Positions 18,184 through 26,929 are shown, numbered from the stretch's first letter. The stretch: 64,000 nucleotides of DNA from Alkaliphilus sp. B6464 (GCF_018141165.1 NZ_CP058557.1:1798001-1862000), one strand, 5' to 3'. Notes: generated by a model from the letters alone, not told the origin. Translations and numbers: made by a program.

Positions 18184-18969
18184 ATGAATTCAATTTTAAA
18201 TGTGGAAAATGTAGAATTTAGTTATGATAAAGCACCTCTGCTAGAGGATATAGACTTTAATGTTCCGAGTGGAAGCTTTGTTAGTATACTTGGGCCAAAT
18301 GGCTCTGGTAAAACCACACTACTTAAAAATCTATGTGGACTTTTAAGCCCTAGAAAGGGTACAATATCCCTAAGAAATAGAAAAATAGGTAGTTTTAAGC
18401 ATAAAGAGTTTGCAAAGACTGTGGCGGTTGTACATCAATCAAGTAGCATGGGTTTTTCCTTTTCAGTTTTTGATACGGTGCTTATGGGAAGATTCCCATA
18501 TGTAAAAAAGCTTCAGGGCGAAACGACCGAAGATATACAAGCTGCCGAGGAAGCTATGAAAAATACAGGCGTATGGCATCTAAGAGAAAAGGATATAAGG
18601 GAAATAAGCGGTGGTGAAAGGCAGAGAGTTATGATAGCTAGGGCATTAACTCAAGAGCCAGAACTTTTAATATTAGACGAACCTATTTCCAATTTAGATA
18701 TAAAGTTTCAAATAAACATACTTCAGGTCTGCAAGAAGCTAAATAAGGAAAAAGGTATAACAATTGTTACTACACTACACGATATAAACTTAGCAGGGCA
18801 ATATAGCGATTATATTTTACTTTTAAATAAGGGAAAATTAGTTTCACAGGATGAGCCTAAAAATGTTCTAACAGCAGAAAACATTGAAAAAGTATATGAC
18901 ATAAAGGTAGAACTATTAAATAGAGATGGACATGAGTTTCCATATATTGTTCCACAAACTAGCTTATAA
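18184..18969 (+). CDS. btuD: ABC transporter ATPase (BtuD-like)
   Basis: A 261-residue ATPase with Walker A GPNGSGKTT, Q-loop VVHQSS, signature ISGGERQRVMIARAL, Walker B LLILDEPISNLD and switch H in TLHDINLA. It energises the FecCD permease upstream. Spacing of 11 bp supports one transcript. Confidence 0.92.
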   Translation: MNSILNVENVEFSYDKAPLLEDIDFNVPSGSFVSILGPNGSGKTTLLKNLCGLLSPRKGTISLRNRKIGSFKHKEFAKTVAVVHQSSSMGFSFSVFDTVLMGRFPYVKKLQGETTEDIQAAEEAMKNTGVWHLREKDIREISGGERQRVMIARALTQEPELLILDEPISNLDIKFQINILQVCKKLNKEKGITIVTTLHDINLAGQYSDYILLLNKGKLVSQDEPKNVLTAENIEKVYDIKVELLNRDGHEFPYIVPQTSL

Positions 18970-19001
18970 GCAGGTAAAAATATATAACAAGGAGAACATA
19001 A

Positions 19002-19562
19002 ATGAAGCCTTTAATATTAATTACGGGGGGAGCAAGGAGTGGGAAAAGCACTCTAGCAGAAAAAAAGGCATTGGAGCTTGGTAAAAATGTAGTTTATATA
19101 GCAACAGCCATAGCATTCGATGAAGGAATGAAGGATAGAATAAAAAAACATAGATTAGATAGACCGAAAAATTGGGCAACTGTAGAACTGTATAAAGGAT
19201 TTTCAGCAATTGTAGAAGACGAAAGCTTTAAAGCAAGCGATCTAATTCTTTTGGATTGTATGACATTAATGGTAACAAATTTAATGCTAGAAAGCAATTT
19301 AGATTTTGATAATTGTTCTATGGAAGAAGTAGATAGACTAGAAAAAGATATATTTAAAGAAATAGATGAGCTGTTAAATATAATTATGGATAACAATAAA
19401 ACAGCTATTATAGTTACTAATGAAGTAGGTATGGGCCTTGTGCCTTCCTATAGAATGGGTAATATATTTAGAGATATAGCCGGAAGAGTTAATCAATATA
19501 TAGCCAATAAATCTAAGGAAGTATATTTTACAGTTAGTGGAATAGAAATAAAAATAAAGTGA
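19002..19562 (+). CDS. cobU: adenosylcobinamide kinase / guanylyltransferase CobU
   Basis: A 186-residue P-loop enzyme: LITGGARSGKSTLAE (GxxxSGKS), ATAIAFDEGMKDRIKKHR with the guanylylated-His region HRLDRPKNW, LLDCMTLMVTNL, TNEVGMGLVP. It phosphorylates adenosylcobinamide and transfers GMP to it. Eight bp before cobS. Confidence 0.95.
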   Translation: MKPLILITGGARSGKSTLAEKKALELGKNVVYIATAIAFDEGMKDRIKKHRLDRPKNWATVELYKGFSAIVEDESFKASDLILLDCMTLMVTNLMLESNLDFDNCSMEEVDRLEKDIFKEIDELLNIIMDNNKTAIIVTNEVGMGLVPSYRMGNIFRDIAGRVNQYIANKSKEVYFTVSGIEIKIK

Positions 19563-19569
19563 GGAAATT

Positions 19570-20304
19570 ATGAAGAGTTTATTGTTAATGATCACATTTT
19601 TTACAAGGATACCTGTTAATTATACATATGATTATGATGAAAGAGACTTTATAAAGGGAATAAAACTATTACCAATTATAGGATTGATGGTAGGAATATT
19701 TCTATATGTCCCAACTTTACTAGAAAATTATTTCCACCGATCTATTTTAATAGTATTTATTTGGACCATATATTTATTTATAACAGGTGGACTTCATATT
19801 GATGGTTTGGCAGATACTTTTGATGGTATATTTAGCTATCGTCAAAAGGAAGAGATGCTAAATATTATGAAAGATAGTAGAATTGGAACCTTTGGAGTTA
19901 TAGGTATTCTTTGGTTATTATTATTAAATTTATCTCTATCATATTATATAAAAAACATATTTTTAATAATTGTTCCCATAGTAGGAAGAGCCTCAGCCTT
20001 GCTTTCTGCTAGTATTAGTAGCTATGCACGAAAAGAGGGAGGTATGGGGACTGCTTTCATAGAAAACTGCGGAATTAAGGAAGGTTTATTAGGTATTATA
20101 TTATCTCTTGTTTTAGGATTTATAATAGGAGATTCTCCAATGATTGCATCATTATTGGCAACTTTTATTACTGTTATTATATTGACAAAGAATATATCTA
20201 AGAAGCTTGGCGGAATGACTGGAGATACTATAGGCGCAATTATTGAAATTTCACAGACTTTGTTCATGTTTTTCTGTTATATTGCAGAAATTTTTATCCG
20301 ATAG
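19570..20304 (+). CDS. cobS: adenosylcobinamide-GDP ribazoletransferase CobS
   Basis: A 244-residue membrane protein with the CobS motifs TFFTRIPV near the N-terminus, GGLHIDGLADTFDG (metal-binding DGLADTxDG), KDSRIGTFGV and GGMTGDTIGA. It joins AdoCbi-GDP and alpha-ribazole(-phosphate). Preceded by GAGG. Confidence 0.96.
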   Translation: MKSLLLMITFFTRIPVNYTYDYDERDFIKGIKLLPIIGLMVGIFLYVPTLLENYFHRSILIVFIWTIYLFITGGLHIDGLADTFDGIFSYRQKEEMLNIMKDSRIGTFGVIGILWLLLLNLSLSYYIKNIFLIIVPIVGRASALLSASISSYARKEGGMGTAFIENCGIKEGLLGIILSLVLGFIIGDSPMIASLLATFITVIILTKNISKKLGGMTGDTIGAIIEISQTLFMFFCYIAEIFIR

Positions 20305-20363
20305 CTACAGCTTTAATACTTGTCTGAAATAAGTCTTTGTTTAAATAAAAGGAGGATACGCCT

Positions 20364-20954
20364 ATGAAATTTATTTTAGTTAGACATGGCGAAACAATGG
20401 CTAATATCGGTAAAATCTATAGTGGATGGTCTAATTATGACCTTACAGAAAAGGGAAAATTGCAAATAAAAATATTAGCCGAAGAATTGAAGGGCTACAA
20501 AGTAGATGCTATTTATGCAAGTTCTTTGGGAAGAACTATGGAGACTGCTAAAGAAATTGCAAGAATAATTGGCAAAGAAGTAGTGGTTAATGATAATTTA
20601 AGGGAAATAAACTTTGGTGTATTCGATGGAAAAACTGCTAAGGAAATAGAAGAAAATTATCCAAATGAGTGGGAAACATGGCTTAATGACTATGAATCCT
20701 ACAGAATACCCGAAGGAGAATGTCTACAGGATGTGCTAAATAGAGCAAAGGGTTTTATTGACTCTATTAAGGAGAAGGATGGAACGTGTATTATAGTTAG
20801 CCATGGAGGTGTTATTCAGTCTATTATTACATATCTATTAGACCTAGAACTTAAAAAAATGTGGCACTTTCAATGTCCACCTGGTGGCTATGTAGAGATC
20901 GATTATACAGATAACTTTGGTTATTTAAGAAAATTAATTCCATCATATATTTAA
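20364..20954 (+). CDS. cobC: alpha-ribazole-5'-phosphate phosphatase CobC (histidine phosphatase)
   Basis: A 196-residue histidine-phosphatase protein: FILVRHGETMANIGKIYSGW with the catalytic RHGE, ASSLGRTMETAKEIA, LREINFGVFDGKTAKEIE and IVSHGGVIQ. The YSGWSNYDLTEKG form is common in CobC of B12 operons. It removes the 5'-phosphate from ribazole-phosphate or cobalamin-phosphate. AAAGGAGGA precedes the ATG. Confidence 0.88.
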   Translation: MKFILVRHGETMANIGKIYSGWSNYDLTEKGKLQIKILAEELKGYKVDAIYASSLGRTMETAKEIARIIGKEVVVNDNLREINFGVFDGKTAKEIEENYPNEWETWLNDYESYRIPEGECLQDVLNRAKGFIDSIKEKDGTCIIVSHGGVIQSIITYLLDLELKKMWHFQCPPGGYVEIDYTDNFGYLRKLIPSYI

Positions 20955-20970
20955 GAAAAGGAGAATACAT

Positions 20971-21483
20971 ATGAAGGGTGATACTGAAAAAATAAGCATA
21001 GATAATATTAGGGTTATTACAAGAAGTGGACTATTAATAGCACTTTCAGCCATAGGTGCCATGATTAAAATACAGGGGACAATAGCCTTCGATTCTATGC
21101 CAGGATATTTTGCTGCTTTATTTATAAGTCCTATGGCTGGTGGTTTTGTAGCTGCTCTAGGTCATTTACTGACTTCCATTACTAGTGGATTTCCATTAAC
21201 AGTTCCAATGCACTTAATTGTTGCACTAGAGATGGGGTTATTCGCATATATCTTTGGAATCCTAGGAAGAAAAGGCAATGGCGTTATTGCTTCTATTGTA
21301 GCTATATTATTAAATGGACCTATTGCAACCTTTGTTGCATCTATTACTGCAAAGATGTTAGGTTTACCATTTAATGGGCCTGCAATGTTTAATGCCCTTG
21401 TAATTCCTTTAACTATAGCTTCATCAGCTAATATTATTCTTGCTTATGTTATATTTAAGATAATAAACAAACAAAAAAGATAG
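20971..21483 (+). CDS. cblT: ECF-type S component, alpha-ribazole transporter CblT
   Basis: A 170-residue protein with five or six hydrophobic segments and an ECF S-component layout (LLIALSAIGAMIKIQGTIAFDS, PMAGGFVAALGHLLTSITSGFP). Adjacent to cblS and within the B12 operon, it fits CblT, the alpha-ribazole transporter known from Listeria-type cblTS pairs. Other S components cannot be excluded from sequence alone. Confidence 0.78.
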   Translation: MKGDTEKISIDNIRVITRSGLLIALSAIGAMIKIQGTIAFDSMPGYFAALFISPMAGGFVAALGHLLTSITSGFPLTVPMHLIVALEMGLFAYIFGILGRKGNGVIASIVAILLNGPIATFVASITAKMLGLPFNGPAMFNALVIPLTIASSANIILAYVIFKIINKQKR

Positions 21484-21493
21484 GTGAATTTAG

Positions 21494-22234
21494 ATGGTTA
21501 AATATAGAGATTTAACAATAGTTGATGTTACACCAGATCATAGGATAGTAATTTCCTGTGATTCCTCTGGTGGTATTGGGGACAAGGATATGGATGTTGT
21601 AAAGACAGACCCTGAAACTGTAGGATATTTTACAACCCAAGTAGCACTTATGGAGCTTTTAGCAACAGGAGCTACACCTGTTACTATTGTTAATACTTTA
21701 GGCGTGGAGATGGAGGAAACAGGACAAAAGATAATTAAGGGCATAAAAAAGGCATTAAAGCCTTTAAACTTACAAAATGATATTGTAATAACGGGAAGTA
21801 CGGAGGAAAATATTCCTGTATGTCAAACCTCTATGGGGATTACTATAATCGGAACAATTGAAAAATCTAATTGGAGACGGAAAAAGGCTAGAAAAAGAGA
21901 TTTAGCAGTTGTTATAGGAATACCGAAAGTAGGTCATGAGGTATTGGATGATAGAGGAAGAGAAACAATGTCCGTATCTATATTATTAGAATTACTTAAC
22001 AAACCATACATAAATGATATTTTACCTGTAGGATCTAAAGGAATAGCTTATGAACTAAAAGAAATGGCAAATACTAACGGATTGAGTTGTAACATATACG
22101 ATAAATCAGATATTAATCTAGATAAGTCAGCAGGCCCTGCTACCTGCGCTATCCTTGCTGTTGATAGAGAAGGCTACGAAGACTTAAAAAAATCTATTTC
22201 TATTCCGGTTAAATTTATTGGTATTTTTGTTTAG
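21494..22234 (+). CDS. cblS: alpha-ribazole kinase CblS (AIR-synthase-like)
   Basis: A 246-residue ATP-grasp-unrelated, PurM/AIR-synthase-type protein: RIVISCDSSGGIGDKDMDVV resembles the N-terminal phosphate loop of PurM-like enzymes, with ITGSTEENIPVCQTSMGITIIG later. Together with CblT it would let the cell take up and phosphorylate alpha-ribazole, the lower-ligand nucleoside, bypassing CobT. Last gene of the operon, 10 bp after cblT. The call rests mainly on the cblT-cblS pairing and the fold signature. Confidence 0.82.
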   Translation: MVKYRDLTIVDVTPDHRIVISCDSSGGIGDKDMDVVKTDPETVGYFTTQVALMELLATGATPVTIVNTLGVEMEETGQKIIKGIKKALKPLNLQNDIVITGSTEENIPVCQTSMGITIIGTIEKSNWRRKKARKRDLAVVIGIPKVGHEVLDDRGRETMSVSILLELLNKPYINDILPVGSKGIAYELKEMANTNGLSCNIYDKSDINLDKSAGPATCAILAVDREGYEDLKKSISIPVKFIGIFV

Positions 22235-22285
22235 TTGGATATTGATGCAAACCAACCTCTTTTGATTTTCGTTAGAAGTATAAAA

Positions 22286-22345
22286 TAAATGCTCTTTTCT
22301 GGTTTTTGTATATTCACATGTTCCAGATTAGAGCATTTTTTTATT
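22286..22345. terminator. terminator at end of B12 operon (convergent)
   Basis: AAATGCTCT... (about 22288-22302) pairs with CCAGATTAGAGCATTT (22323-22338) with two internal mismatches, followed by seven T. Long 20-nt loop. Its end overlaps the stop of the convergent small gene. Confidence 0.7.
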
Positions 22346-22610
22346 CTTGTTCACTCCCTATACGAATAACTTCCTTCATTTTAGACATAACGTGATCATA
22401 TCCACCTTCACTGTGGGGTAGGGTACAATTAGTACAATTTTTTATTCCACTATCTGTATATGTAAACCCACCACCACATTTATCTTTTAACATATAAAGT
22501 GGACAGTAGCAAAATAAACAATTGAATTTCGTTAAATCACTAACATTATGACAAGGGAAGAATTCACATCTACTATTTTGAACAAATTTATAGTTTTCTG
22601 TATTAGTCAA
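22341..22610 (-). CDS. small cysteine-rich putative metal-binding protein
   Basis: An 89-residue protein with nine cysteines: CEFFPCH, FNCLFCYCPLY, CGGG and NCTNCTLPH. This pattern (FxPCH...NCLFCYCPLY...C...CxxC) is that of the conserved 'cysteine-rich small domain' family (zf-like), often met in anaerobes and, as I recall, near cobalamin genes. It probably binds a metal or FeS cluster. Function unknown. It lies convergent to the B12 operon. Confidence 0.72.
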   Translation of the reverse strand: MTNTENYKFVQNSRCEFFPCHNVSDLTKFNCLFCYCPLYMLKDKCGGGFTYTDSGIKNCTNCTLPHSEGGYDHVMSKMKEVIRIGSEQE

Positions 22611-22845
22611 AATATCACCTCTAGTTTCATCATATTATATATTTAATATCTAAATAATATGATTCTCCAAAGACTTTGTAATTCCTGCTAATAAGCTATT
22701 CAAGAGTCTTAAAATATATAAGATTTTAAAACAAGTTAAAATTGCAGATTAGAACTAAAGTTCTATTTACTAGTTTAAGACATTGGATTTAGGATATATA
22801 TTGGATTGTATATATACATAATCGATTTTGACATGGGGGATGGAT

Positions 22846-24837
22846 ATGATGAAAAGTATAAAGCTAAAGTTAATAGTTTATTTTGTATTAATATTACTAA
22901 CTACATCTACAATATTGGGGAGTATTTCATATAGAAGTGCTTCAAAAGCTATTGTTAATGAAGCAAGCCATGCCGTAATAGACCTTGCGACATCAGCTTC
23001 CGCAGTAGTGAAAAGTAGAATTGAAAGTCGGTTAATAGAGTTAAAGTCAATTGCTAGAAAAAGTGAAATAGAGGGTATGCAGTGGGAGATTCAGAAAGAA
23101 ACATTAGAGGATGAAAAGGAATATTTTGATTTTTTAGCATTGGGAGTCGTTTATCCTGATGGGACTACTTTATATAGTGATGGTTCAATAGCTCAGTTAG
23201 GTGATAGAGATTATGTAAAAAAAGCTTTTCAAGGAGAAACAAATGTTTCAGATCCAATATTAAGCAGGGTAACCAATGAAATGGTTTTAATGTTTGCAAC
23301 TCCAATAGAGCACGATGGCAAAATAGTAGCAGTTTTAATTGGTAGAAAACCTGCAAATGCTTTAAAGGATGATATTGCTGATATGGGATATGGTAATAAA
23401 GGTTATGCGTATATTATAGGGAAAGATGGTACAATGTATGCCCATGAAAATCAGCAATTGGTACTAGAACAGCGAAATGTATTTAAAGATATAGAAACAG
23501 GCGGGGACTTTAAAGAACTTGGTCTAGCTATGAAGGACATGGATATGACATCTCGACAAATAGTTACATATGAATTTTTAGGAGATAGACGTTATATAGG
23601 AATGGCTCCAATAGAGAATACTGACTGGTTGGTCGCAGTCGGAGGATATGAAAGTGAAATATTAGGCGGTATCAATCCAATGAGGATAAAAATTTTAATT
23701 ACATCTTTTTTAATTACTGTATTTGGTGGTATAGCAATATCTATAATAGGTGCTACAATTGTTAAACCTATAGTTTTGGCAGCTAAACATGCTGAAGAAA
23801 TTGCAAATCTAGATATTCGCAGAGATGTACCAGTAAAGTATTTAAAGAACAAAGATGAGACAGGAATATTAGCAAGATCTATACAGTCCACAAGCGAAAA
23901 CTTAAGACAGATTGTTGGTCAAGTTACAGAAGCTTCCCATCAAGTTGCTTCTTCTTCTGAGCAGTTAACGGCGACAACTCAAGAATCCGCTATGGTTTCT
24001 GAAGAAATAGCTAGAACTGTAGAGCAAATTTCTAGTGCGGCAGAGGAACAGGCCAGTGATACTGAAAATGGGGTCAATAATGCTAAGGTTCTAGGTAAAA
24101 TGGTGAAAGAGAACCAAGAGCATGTTCGTAAGCTAAATACCTTTGCAGATGAGGTACTGGTGTTGAAAAATGAGGGAAATATTTTGATGGATGAATTAAA
24201 TGAAAGGACTAAGGATAGTGATTTAGGAATTAAAAAAGTATACGAAGAAATTAAGAATACTACACTTAATTCTGCTAAAATTAATGATGCTAGTAATCTA
24301 ATCAAAAATATTGCAGAGCAGACAAACCTACTAGCATTAAATGCAGCTATTGAGGCAGCTCGAGCAGGAGAGGCAGGAAGAGGATTTGCAGTTGTAGCTG
24401 AAGAGATTCGAAAGCTAGCTGAAGAATCTAAAACATCTACTATAGCTATAGAAAATATAGTTGATCAACTTCAACAAAGCACAAGTGATTCTGAAGCTAC
24501 TATTAATGATGTAATAAAAGTGGTAGATATTCAGCAGAAAAGTCTTAAAGAAACAGAGAGTAAATTCATAGGCATTACTCATGCTGTAGATAGAATAAAA
24601 GAAATGATTAATCAGTTAGATGATGCTAGTGAGATAATAAATCAAAATCAAAATGATGTTATTGCGGCATTATATCATTTATCTGAGATAGCTGAAGAAA
24701 ATGCAGCTAGTACTGAGGAAGTATCAGCCGCATCAGAGGAGCAAAGTGCTTCTATTCAAGAAATAGCTAATTCTAGTGAAGGGTTAAGTCATTTAGCTCA
24801 GGAAATGATAAATTTGGTGAATAAATTTAATATTTAA
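22846..24837 (+). CDS. methyl-accepting chemotaxis protein with dCache sensor
   Basis: About 663 residues. N-terminal TM ([20 protein letters not shown]), an extracellular Cache domain (about 35-275, with [20 protein letters not shown] and [17 protein letters not shown]), a second TM ([20 protein letters not shown]), a HAMP segment and a cytoplasmic signalling tip [20 protein letters not shown] followed by [15 protein letters not shown]. It senses a small ligand outside the cell and controls CheA. The start at 22846 (or 22849) follows GGGGGA; the frame extends to a TTG at 22828 without such a site. Transcribed alone. Confidence 0.93.
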   Translation: MMKSIKLKLIVYFVLILLTTSTILGSISYRSASKAIVNEASHAVIDLATSASAVVKSRIESRLIELKSIARKSEIEGMQWEIQKETLEDEKEYFDFLALGVVYPDGTTLYSDGSIAQLGDRDYVKKAFQGETNVSDPILSRVTNEMVLMFATPIEHDGKIVAVLIGRKPANALKDDIADMGYGNKGYAYIIGKDGTMYAHENQQLVLEQRNVFKDIETGGDFKELGLAMKDMDMTSRQIVTYEFLGDRRYIGMAPIENTDWLVAVGGYESEILGGINPMRIKILITSFLITVFGGIAISIIGATIVKPIVLAAKHAEEIANLDIRRDVPVKYLKNKDETGILARSIQSTSENLRQIVGQVTEASHQVASSSEQLTATTQESAMVSEEIARTVEQISSAAEEQASDTENGVNNAKVLGKMVKENQEHVRKLNTFADEVLVLKNEGNILMDELNERTKDSDLGIKKVYEEIKNTTLNSAKINDASNLIKNIAEQTNLLALNAAIEAARAGEAGRGFAVVAEEIRKLAEESKTSTIAIENIVDQLQQSTSDSEATINDVIKVVDIQQKSLKETESKFIGITHAVDRIKEMINQLDDASEIINQNQNDVIAALYHLSEIAEENAASTEEVSAASEEQSASIQEIANSSEGLSHLAQEMINLVNKFNI

Positions 24838-24844
24838 GGAAAAA

Positions 24845-24876
24845 GTGCCTATATTTTGAAGTATAGGTATTTTTAG
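24845..24876 (+). terminator. terminator after the chemoreceptor gene
   Basis: CCTATA (24848-24853) pairs with TATAGG (24862-24867), extended by G-T/A-T neighbours, and is followed by TATTTTT. Confidence 0.5.
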
Positions 24877-24909
24877 AGAATCAAGAGAAAGCCTATTGTT
24901 CTACTCTTC

Positions 24910-24960
24910 GCCACAAGCATATGCTCCAATAATACAGCATTCAGAACATATGTTTGTGGC
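24910..24960. repeat. inverted repeat, 14-bp arms
   Basis: GCCACAAGCATATG (24910-24923) and CATATGTTTGTGGC (24947-24960) are inverted copies with one bulge/mismatch. It lies downstream of the His-rich gene on the minus strand and may be its terminator or a relic; no T run is evident. Confidence 0.45.
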
Positions 24961-25096
24961 TATATATTATATTTAAGGTAGGAGTTATGGTAAACAATAT
25001 ATAAACAAAATAAAAAATAAGTTGTCTTTTATTAGTTTTTGTATAATAGAGTTAATCACATTTTATAGATAGCTGGAATATAATGGTTAGTAAAGA

Positions 25097-25447
25097 TTAG
25101 TATTCGTCTCTATATCTATGATGCTTACATTTATGACGTTTATTCTTATGTTTACATCTATGATGTTTTTGTTCATCTTCACATCTATGATGTTTGTCTT
25201 CATCTTTACACTCAGCATTTTCATTTTCAATTTTCACATCAGAAAACCAGAAATTAAATTTTAAAAAGTCAGGACAACAACATTCTTTACATTCTTTATG
25301 TTTTCTATGATGTTCGCATCTGCAACGACGCTTTAATGGTATTGTTTCTTCTTGAAAATTAAATAATTGTCTTAATTTATCCCAATTATCAGCTACCGCT
25401 TCGATCATCTCAGGTGTTAACATTTTAGAAGTTTCTACTTCACGCAT
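25097..25447 (-). CDS. His/Cys/acidic-rich protein, large type, copy 1 (116 aa)
   Basis: Unrecognised family. N-terminal module METSKMLTPEMIEAVADNWDKL-like (start MREVETSKMLTPEMIEAVAD), then a basic/Cys-rich part (CRCEHHRKHKECKECCCPDF), then LKFNFWFSDVKIENENAEC and a C-terminal run of HHRCEDEQK-type repeats (about three). The C-terminus is full of His, Cys, Asp and Glu, so metal binding is likely. No signal peptide. GGAGGA precedes the ATG on the minus strand. Co-transcribed behind the small gene at 25465 from a sigma-K-like promoter, which suggests a spore coat or exosporium protein. Confidence 0.72.
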   Translation of the reverse strand: MREVETSKMLTPEMIEAVADNWDKLRQLFNFQEETIPLKRRCRCEHHRKHKECKECCCPDFLKFNFWFSDVKIENENAECKDEDKHHRCEDEQKHHRCKHKNKRHKCKHHRYRDEY

Positions 25448-25464
25448 TAATAATCCTCCTTTAA

Positions 25465-25659
25465 TTAATAATAATGTTTGTGTTTATCTTCACATTCAGC
25501 ATTCTTGTTTATAATTTTAACATCACAAAAGAAGAAATCGAATTTTAAGAACTCAGGACAACAGCATTCTCTCTCTTTATGATGTTTGCAACATGATTTT
25601 TTATTTTTAAATCCAAAATCAGATTCATTAATAGCCCCTATAACATTTATCCTTGCCAT
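25465..25659 (-). CDS. small Cys/His-rich protein, copy 1 (64 aa)
   Basis: Unrecognised family. MARINVIGAINESDFGF is followed by CCKHHKERECCCPEFLKFDF and FFCDVKIINKNAECEDKHKH. The middle 30 residues (CCCPEFLKFxFxFxDVKIxNxNAEC) match the centre of its larger neighbour, so the two genes share a module. GGGAGAGGGAG lies before the ATG. First gene after the sigma-K-like promoter. Confidence 0.72.
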   Translation of the reverse strand: MARINVIGAINESDFGFKNKKSCCKHHKERECCCPEFLKFDFFFCDVKIINKNAECEDKHKHYY

Positions 25660-25690
25660 ATTTTCATCTCCCTCTCCCTTTGGTCAGTAA

Positions 25691-25720
25691 TAAAATATGC
25701 AGGTTGTCGATATGTGTGCC
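25691..25720 (-). promoter_or_regulatory. sigma-K-type promoter, copy 1
   Basis: On the minus strand GGCAC (25720-25716), 16 nt, then CATATTTTA (25699-25691), a full match to AC-N16-CATAnnnTA, the late mother-cell sigma-K consensus. It lies about 32 nt upstream of the small gene's start. Confidence 0.72.
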
Positions 25721-25785
25721 AAGTATAAAAAATAAATTTAATATAAAAATGGCCTAAAACAAGTTTTGAAGAATTTAAAAATGGA

Positions 25786-25819
25786 AATTGACCAGATCTA
25801 GATCTGGCCAATTTCAGTC
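25786..25819. terminator. hairpin between the two duplicated units
   Basis: AAATTGACCAGATCT (25788-25802) pairs with AGATCTGGCCAATTT (25803-25817), one G-U. It is the downstream end of the second unit on the minus strand; the T run on that strand is weak. Confidence 0.5.
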
Positions 25820-25947
25820 ATATATTATATTTAAAGCAGGAGTTGTGACAAACAATATATGAACAAAACAAGTTGCCTTTTATTAGTTTTCGGATAATAG
25901 AGTTAATCACATTTCATAGATAGTTGGAATATAATAGTTAGTACAGA

Positions 25948-26421
25948 TTAGTATTCGACTCGACATCTATGGTGTTTACATTTATGATGTTTGTGTTCAT
26001 GTTCACATCTATGGTGTTCGTGTTCATCTTCACATCTATGATGTCTGTGTTCATCTTCGCATCTATGATGTCTGTGTTCGTCTTCACATCTATGACGTCT
26101 GTGTTCTTCTTCACATCTATGATGTTCGCGTTCATCTTCACATCTATGACGTCTGTGTTTATCTTTACATCTATCATCTTTGTTTTCATCTTCACACTCA
26201 GCATTTTCGTTTTTAATTTTCACATCAGAAAACCAGAAATTAAATTTTAAAAACTCAGGACAACAACATTCTTCACATTCCTTATGCTTTTTATGATGCT
26301 CGCATCTGTGATGACGTCTTTCTTCTTCAAAATCAAATAACCCTCTTAGTTTATCCCAATTATCCGCTACTGTTTCGATCATCTCAGGTGTTAACATTCT
26401 AGAAGTTTCTAATTCGCACAT
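25948..26421 (-). CDS. His/Cys/acidic-rich protein, large type, copy 2 (157 aa)
   Basis: Paralogue of the 25097 gene: same N-terminus (ETSRMLTPEMIETVADNWDK), same CCCPEFLKFNFWFSDVKI module, but a C-terminal tail expanded to about eight units of the nonapeptide HHRCEDEHR and variants. The DNA under it is a 27-bp tandem repeat. The extra 41 residues come from these repeats. Same ribosome site and operon order as copy 1. Metal binding and a spore-surface place are inferred. Confidence 0.72.
   Translation of the reverse strand: MCELETSRMLTPEMIETVADNWDKLRGLFDFEEERRHHRCEHHKKHKECEECCCPEFLKFNFWFSDVKIKNENAECEDENKDDRCKDKHRRHRCEDEREHHRCEEEHRRHRCEDEHRHHRCEDEHRHHRCEDEHEHHRCEHEHKHHKCKHHRCRVEY
25975..26190. 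repeat. 27-bp coding minisatellite
   Basis: On the plus strand the unit reads like TTCACATCTATGATGTCTG TGTTCATC and recurs about eight times with small changes. It encodes the HHRCEDEHR repeats on the minus strand. Copy 1 of the gene has only about three units, so the number varies between the duplicates. Confidence 0.8.
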
Positions 26422-26438
26422 TAATAGTCATCCTCCAA

Positions 26439-26633
26439 TTAATAATTTTTGTGTTTATCTTCTTCACATTTAGCATTCTTATTTATAATTTTAACATCAC
26501 AAAAGAAGAAATCGAATTTTAAGAACTCAGGGCAACAGCATTCTTTCTCTTCATGATGCTTGCAACATGATTTTTTATTTTGAAATCCAAAATCAGATTC
26601 ATTAATAGCCCCTATAACATTGATCCTTGCCAT
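26439..26633 (-). CDS. small Cys/His-rich protein, copy 2 (64 aa)
   Basis: Nearly identical to the 25465 gene (MARINVIGAINESDFGFQNK, CCCPEFLKFDFFFCDVKI). GAGAGGGAGGTG lies before the ATG. First gene of the second unit, 17 bp before the large gene, and behind a copy of the sigma-K-type promoter. Confidence 0.72.
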   Translation of the reverse strand: MARINVIGAINESDFGFQNKKSCCKHHEEKECCCPEFLKFDFFFCDVKIINKNAKCEEDKHKNY

Positions 26634-26664
26634 GTTTTCACCTCCCTCTCCCTTTGGTCAGTAA

Positions 26665-26694
26665 TAAAATATGCAGGCTGTTGATATGTGTGCC
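26665..26694 (-). promoter_or_regulatory. sigma-K-type promoter, copy 2
   Basis: On the minus strand GGCAC (26694-26690), 16 nt, CATATTTTA (26673-26665). Both boxes and the spacing are unchanged from copy 1 although the DNA between them has substitutions. Confidence 0.72.
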
Positions 26695-26840
26695 AATTAT
26701 AAAAAAATAATTTTTATATAAAAATATCCTAAAACAAGTCTTGGAGAATTTAATAGAATTATATAAAAATTCTTAATAAGGTAGGTTGCTACCATTATTT
26801 TTTACATTTCTTCTCATAGAATCCTCTTATTAAAATACTA

Positions 26841-26877
26841 TTCACAAAAATAGAATAAGAGAATATTATGTACTAGG
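26841..26877 (+). promoter_or_regulatory. bipartite promoter-like element shared with copy at 9145
   Basis: TTCACAAAAATA (26841-26852), 15 nt, ATGTACTAGG (26868-26877), 52 nt before the TTG start. Boxes and gap are the same as upstream of the first paralogue, while the 15 nt between them differ. Confidence 0.55.
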
Positions 26878-26929
26878 CAAAAGGCCAACAGAAGCTTATC
26901 ATCATAAAAATTAATGGGAGGAAATAAAA

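Larger units (their letters stand above)
24962..26740. repeat. tandem duplication of a two-gene unit (about 24962-25740 and 25819-26715)
   Basis: The stretch downstream of each large gene is the same (ATATATTATATTTAA...AGGAGTT, then CTTTTATTAGTTTT, then ATAGAGTTAATCACATTT and GGAATATAAT), as are both genes and the upstream promoters. The two units differ mainly by the number of 27-bp repeats in the larger gene and by scattered substitutions, so the duplication is not brand new. Confidence 0.85.

Noticed and set aside
25938-26250. Open frames on both strands over the His-rich gene (such as repeated MNTDIIDVK or MTSVFIFTS)
   Set aside because: They are by-products of the 27-bp repeat read in other frames; no ribosome site, and the composition is explained by the HHRCEDEHR frame.
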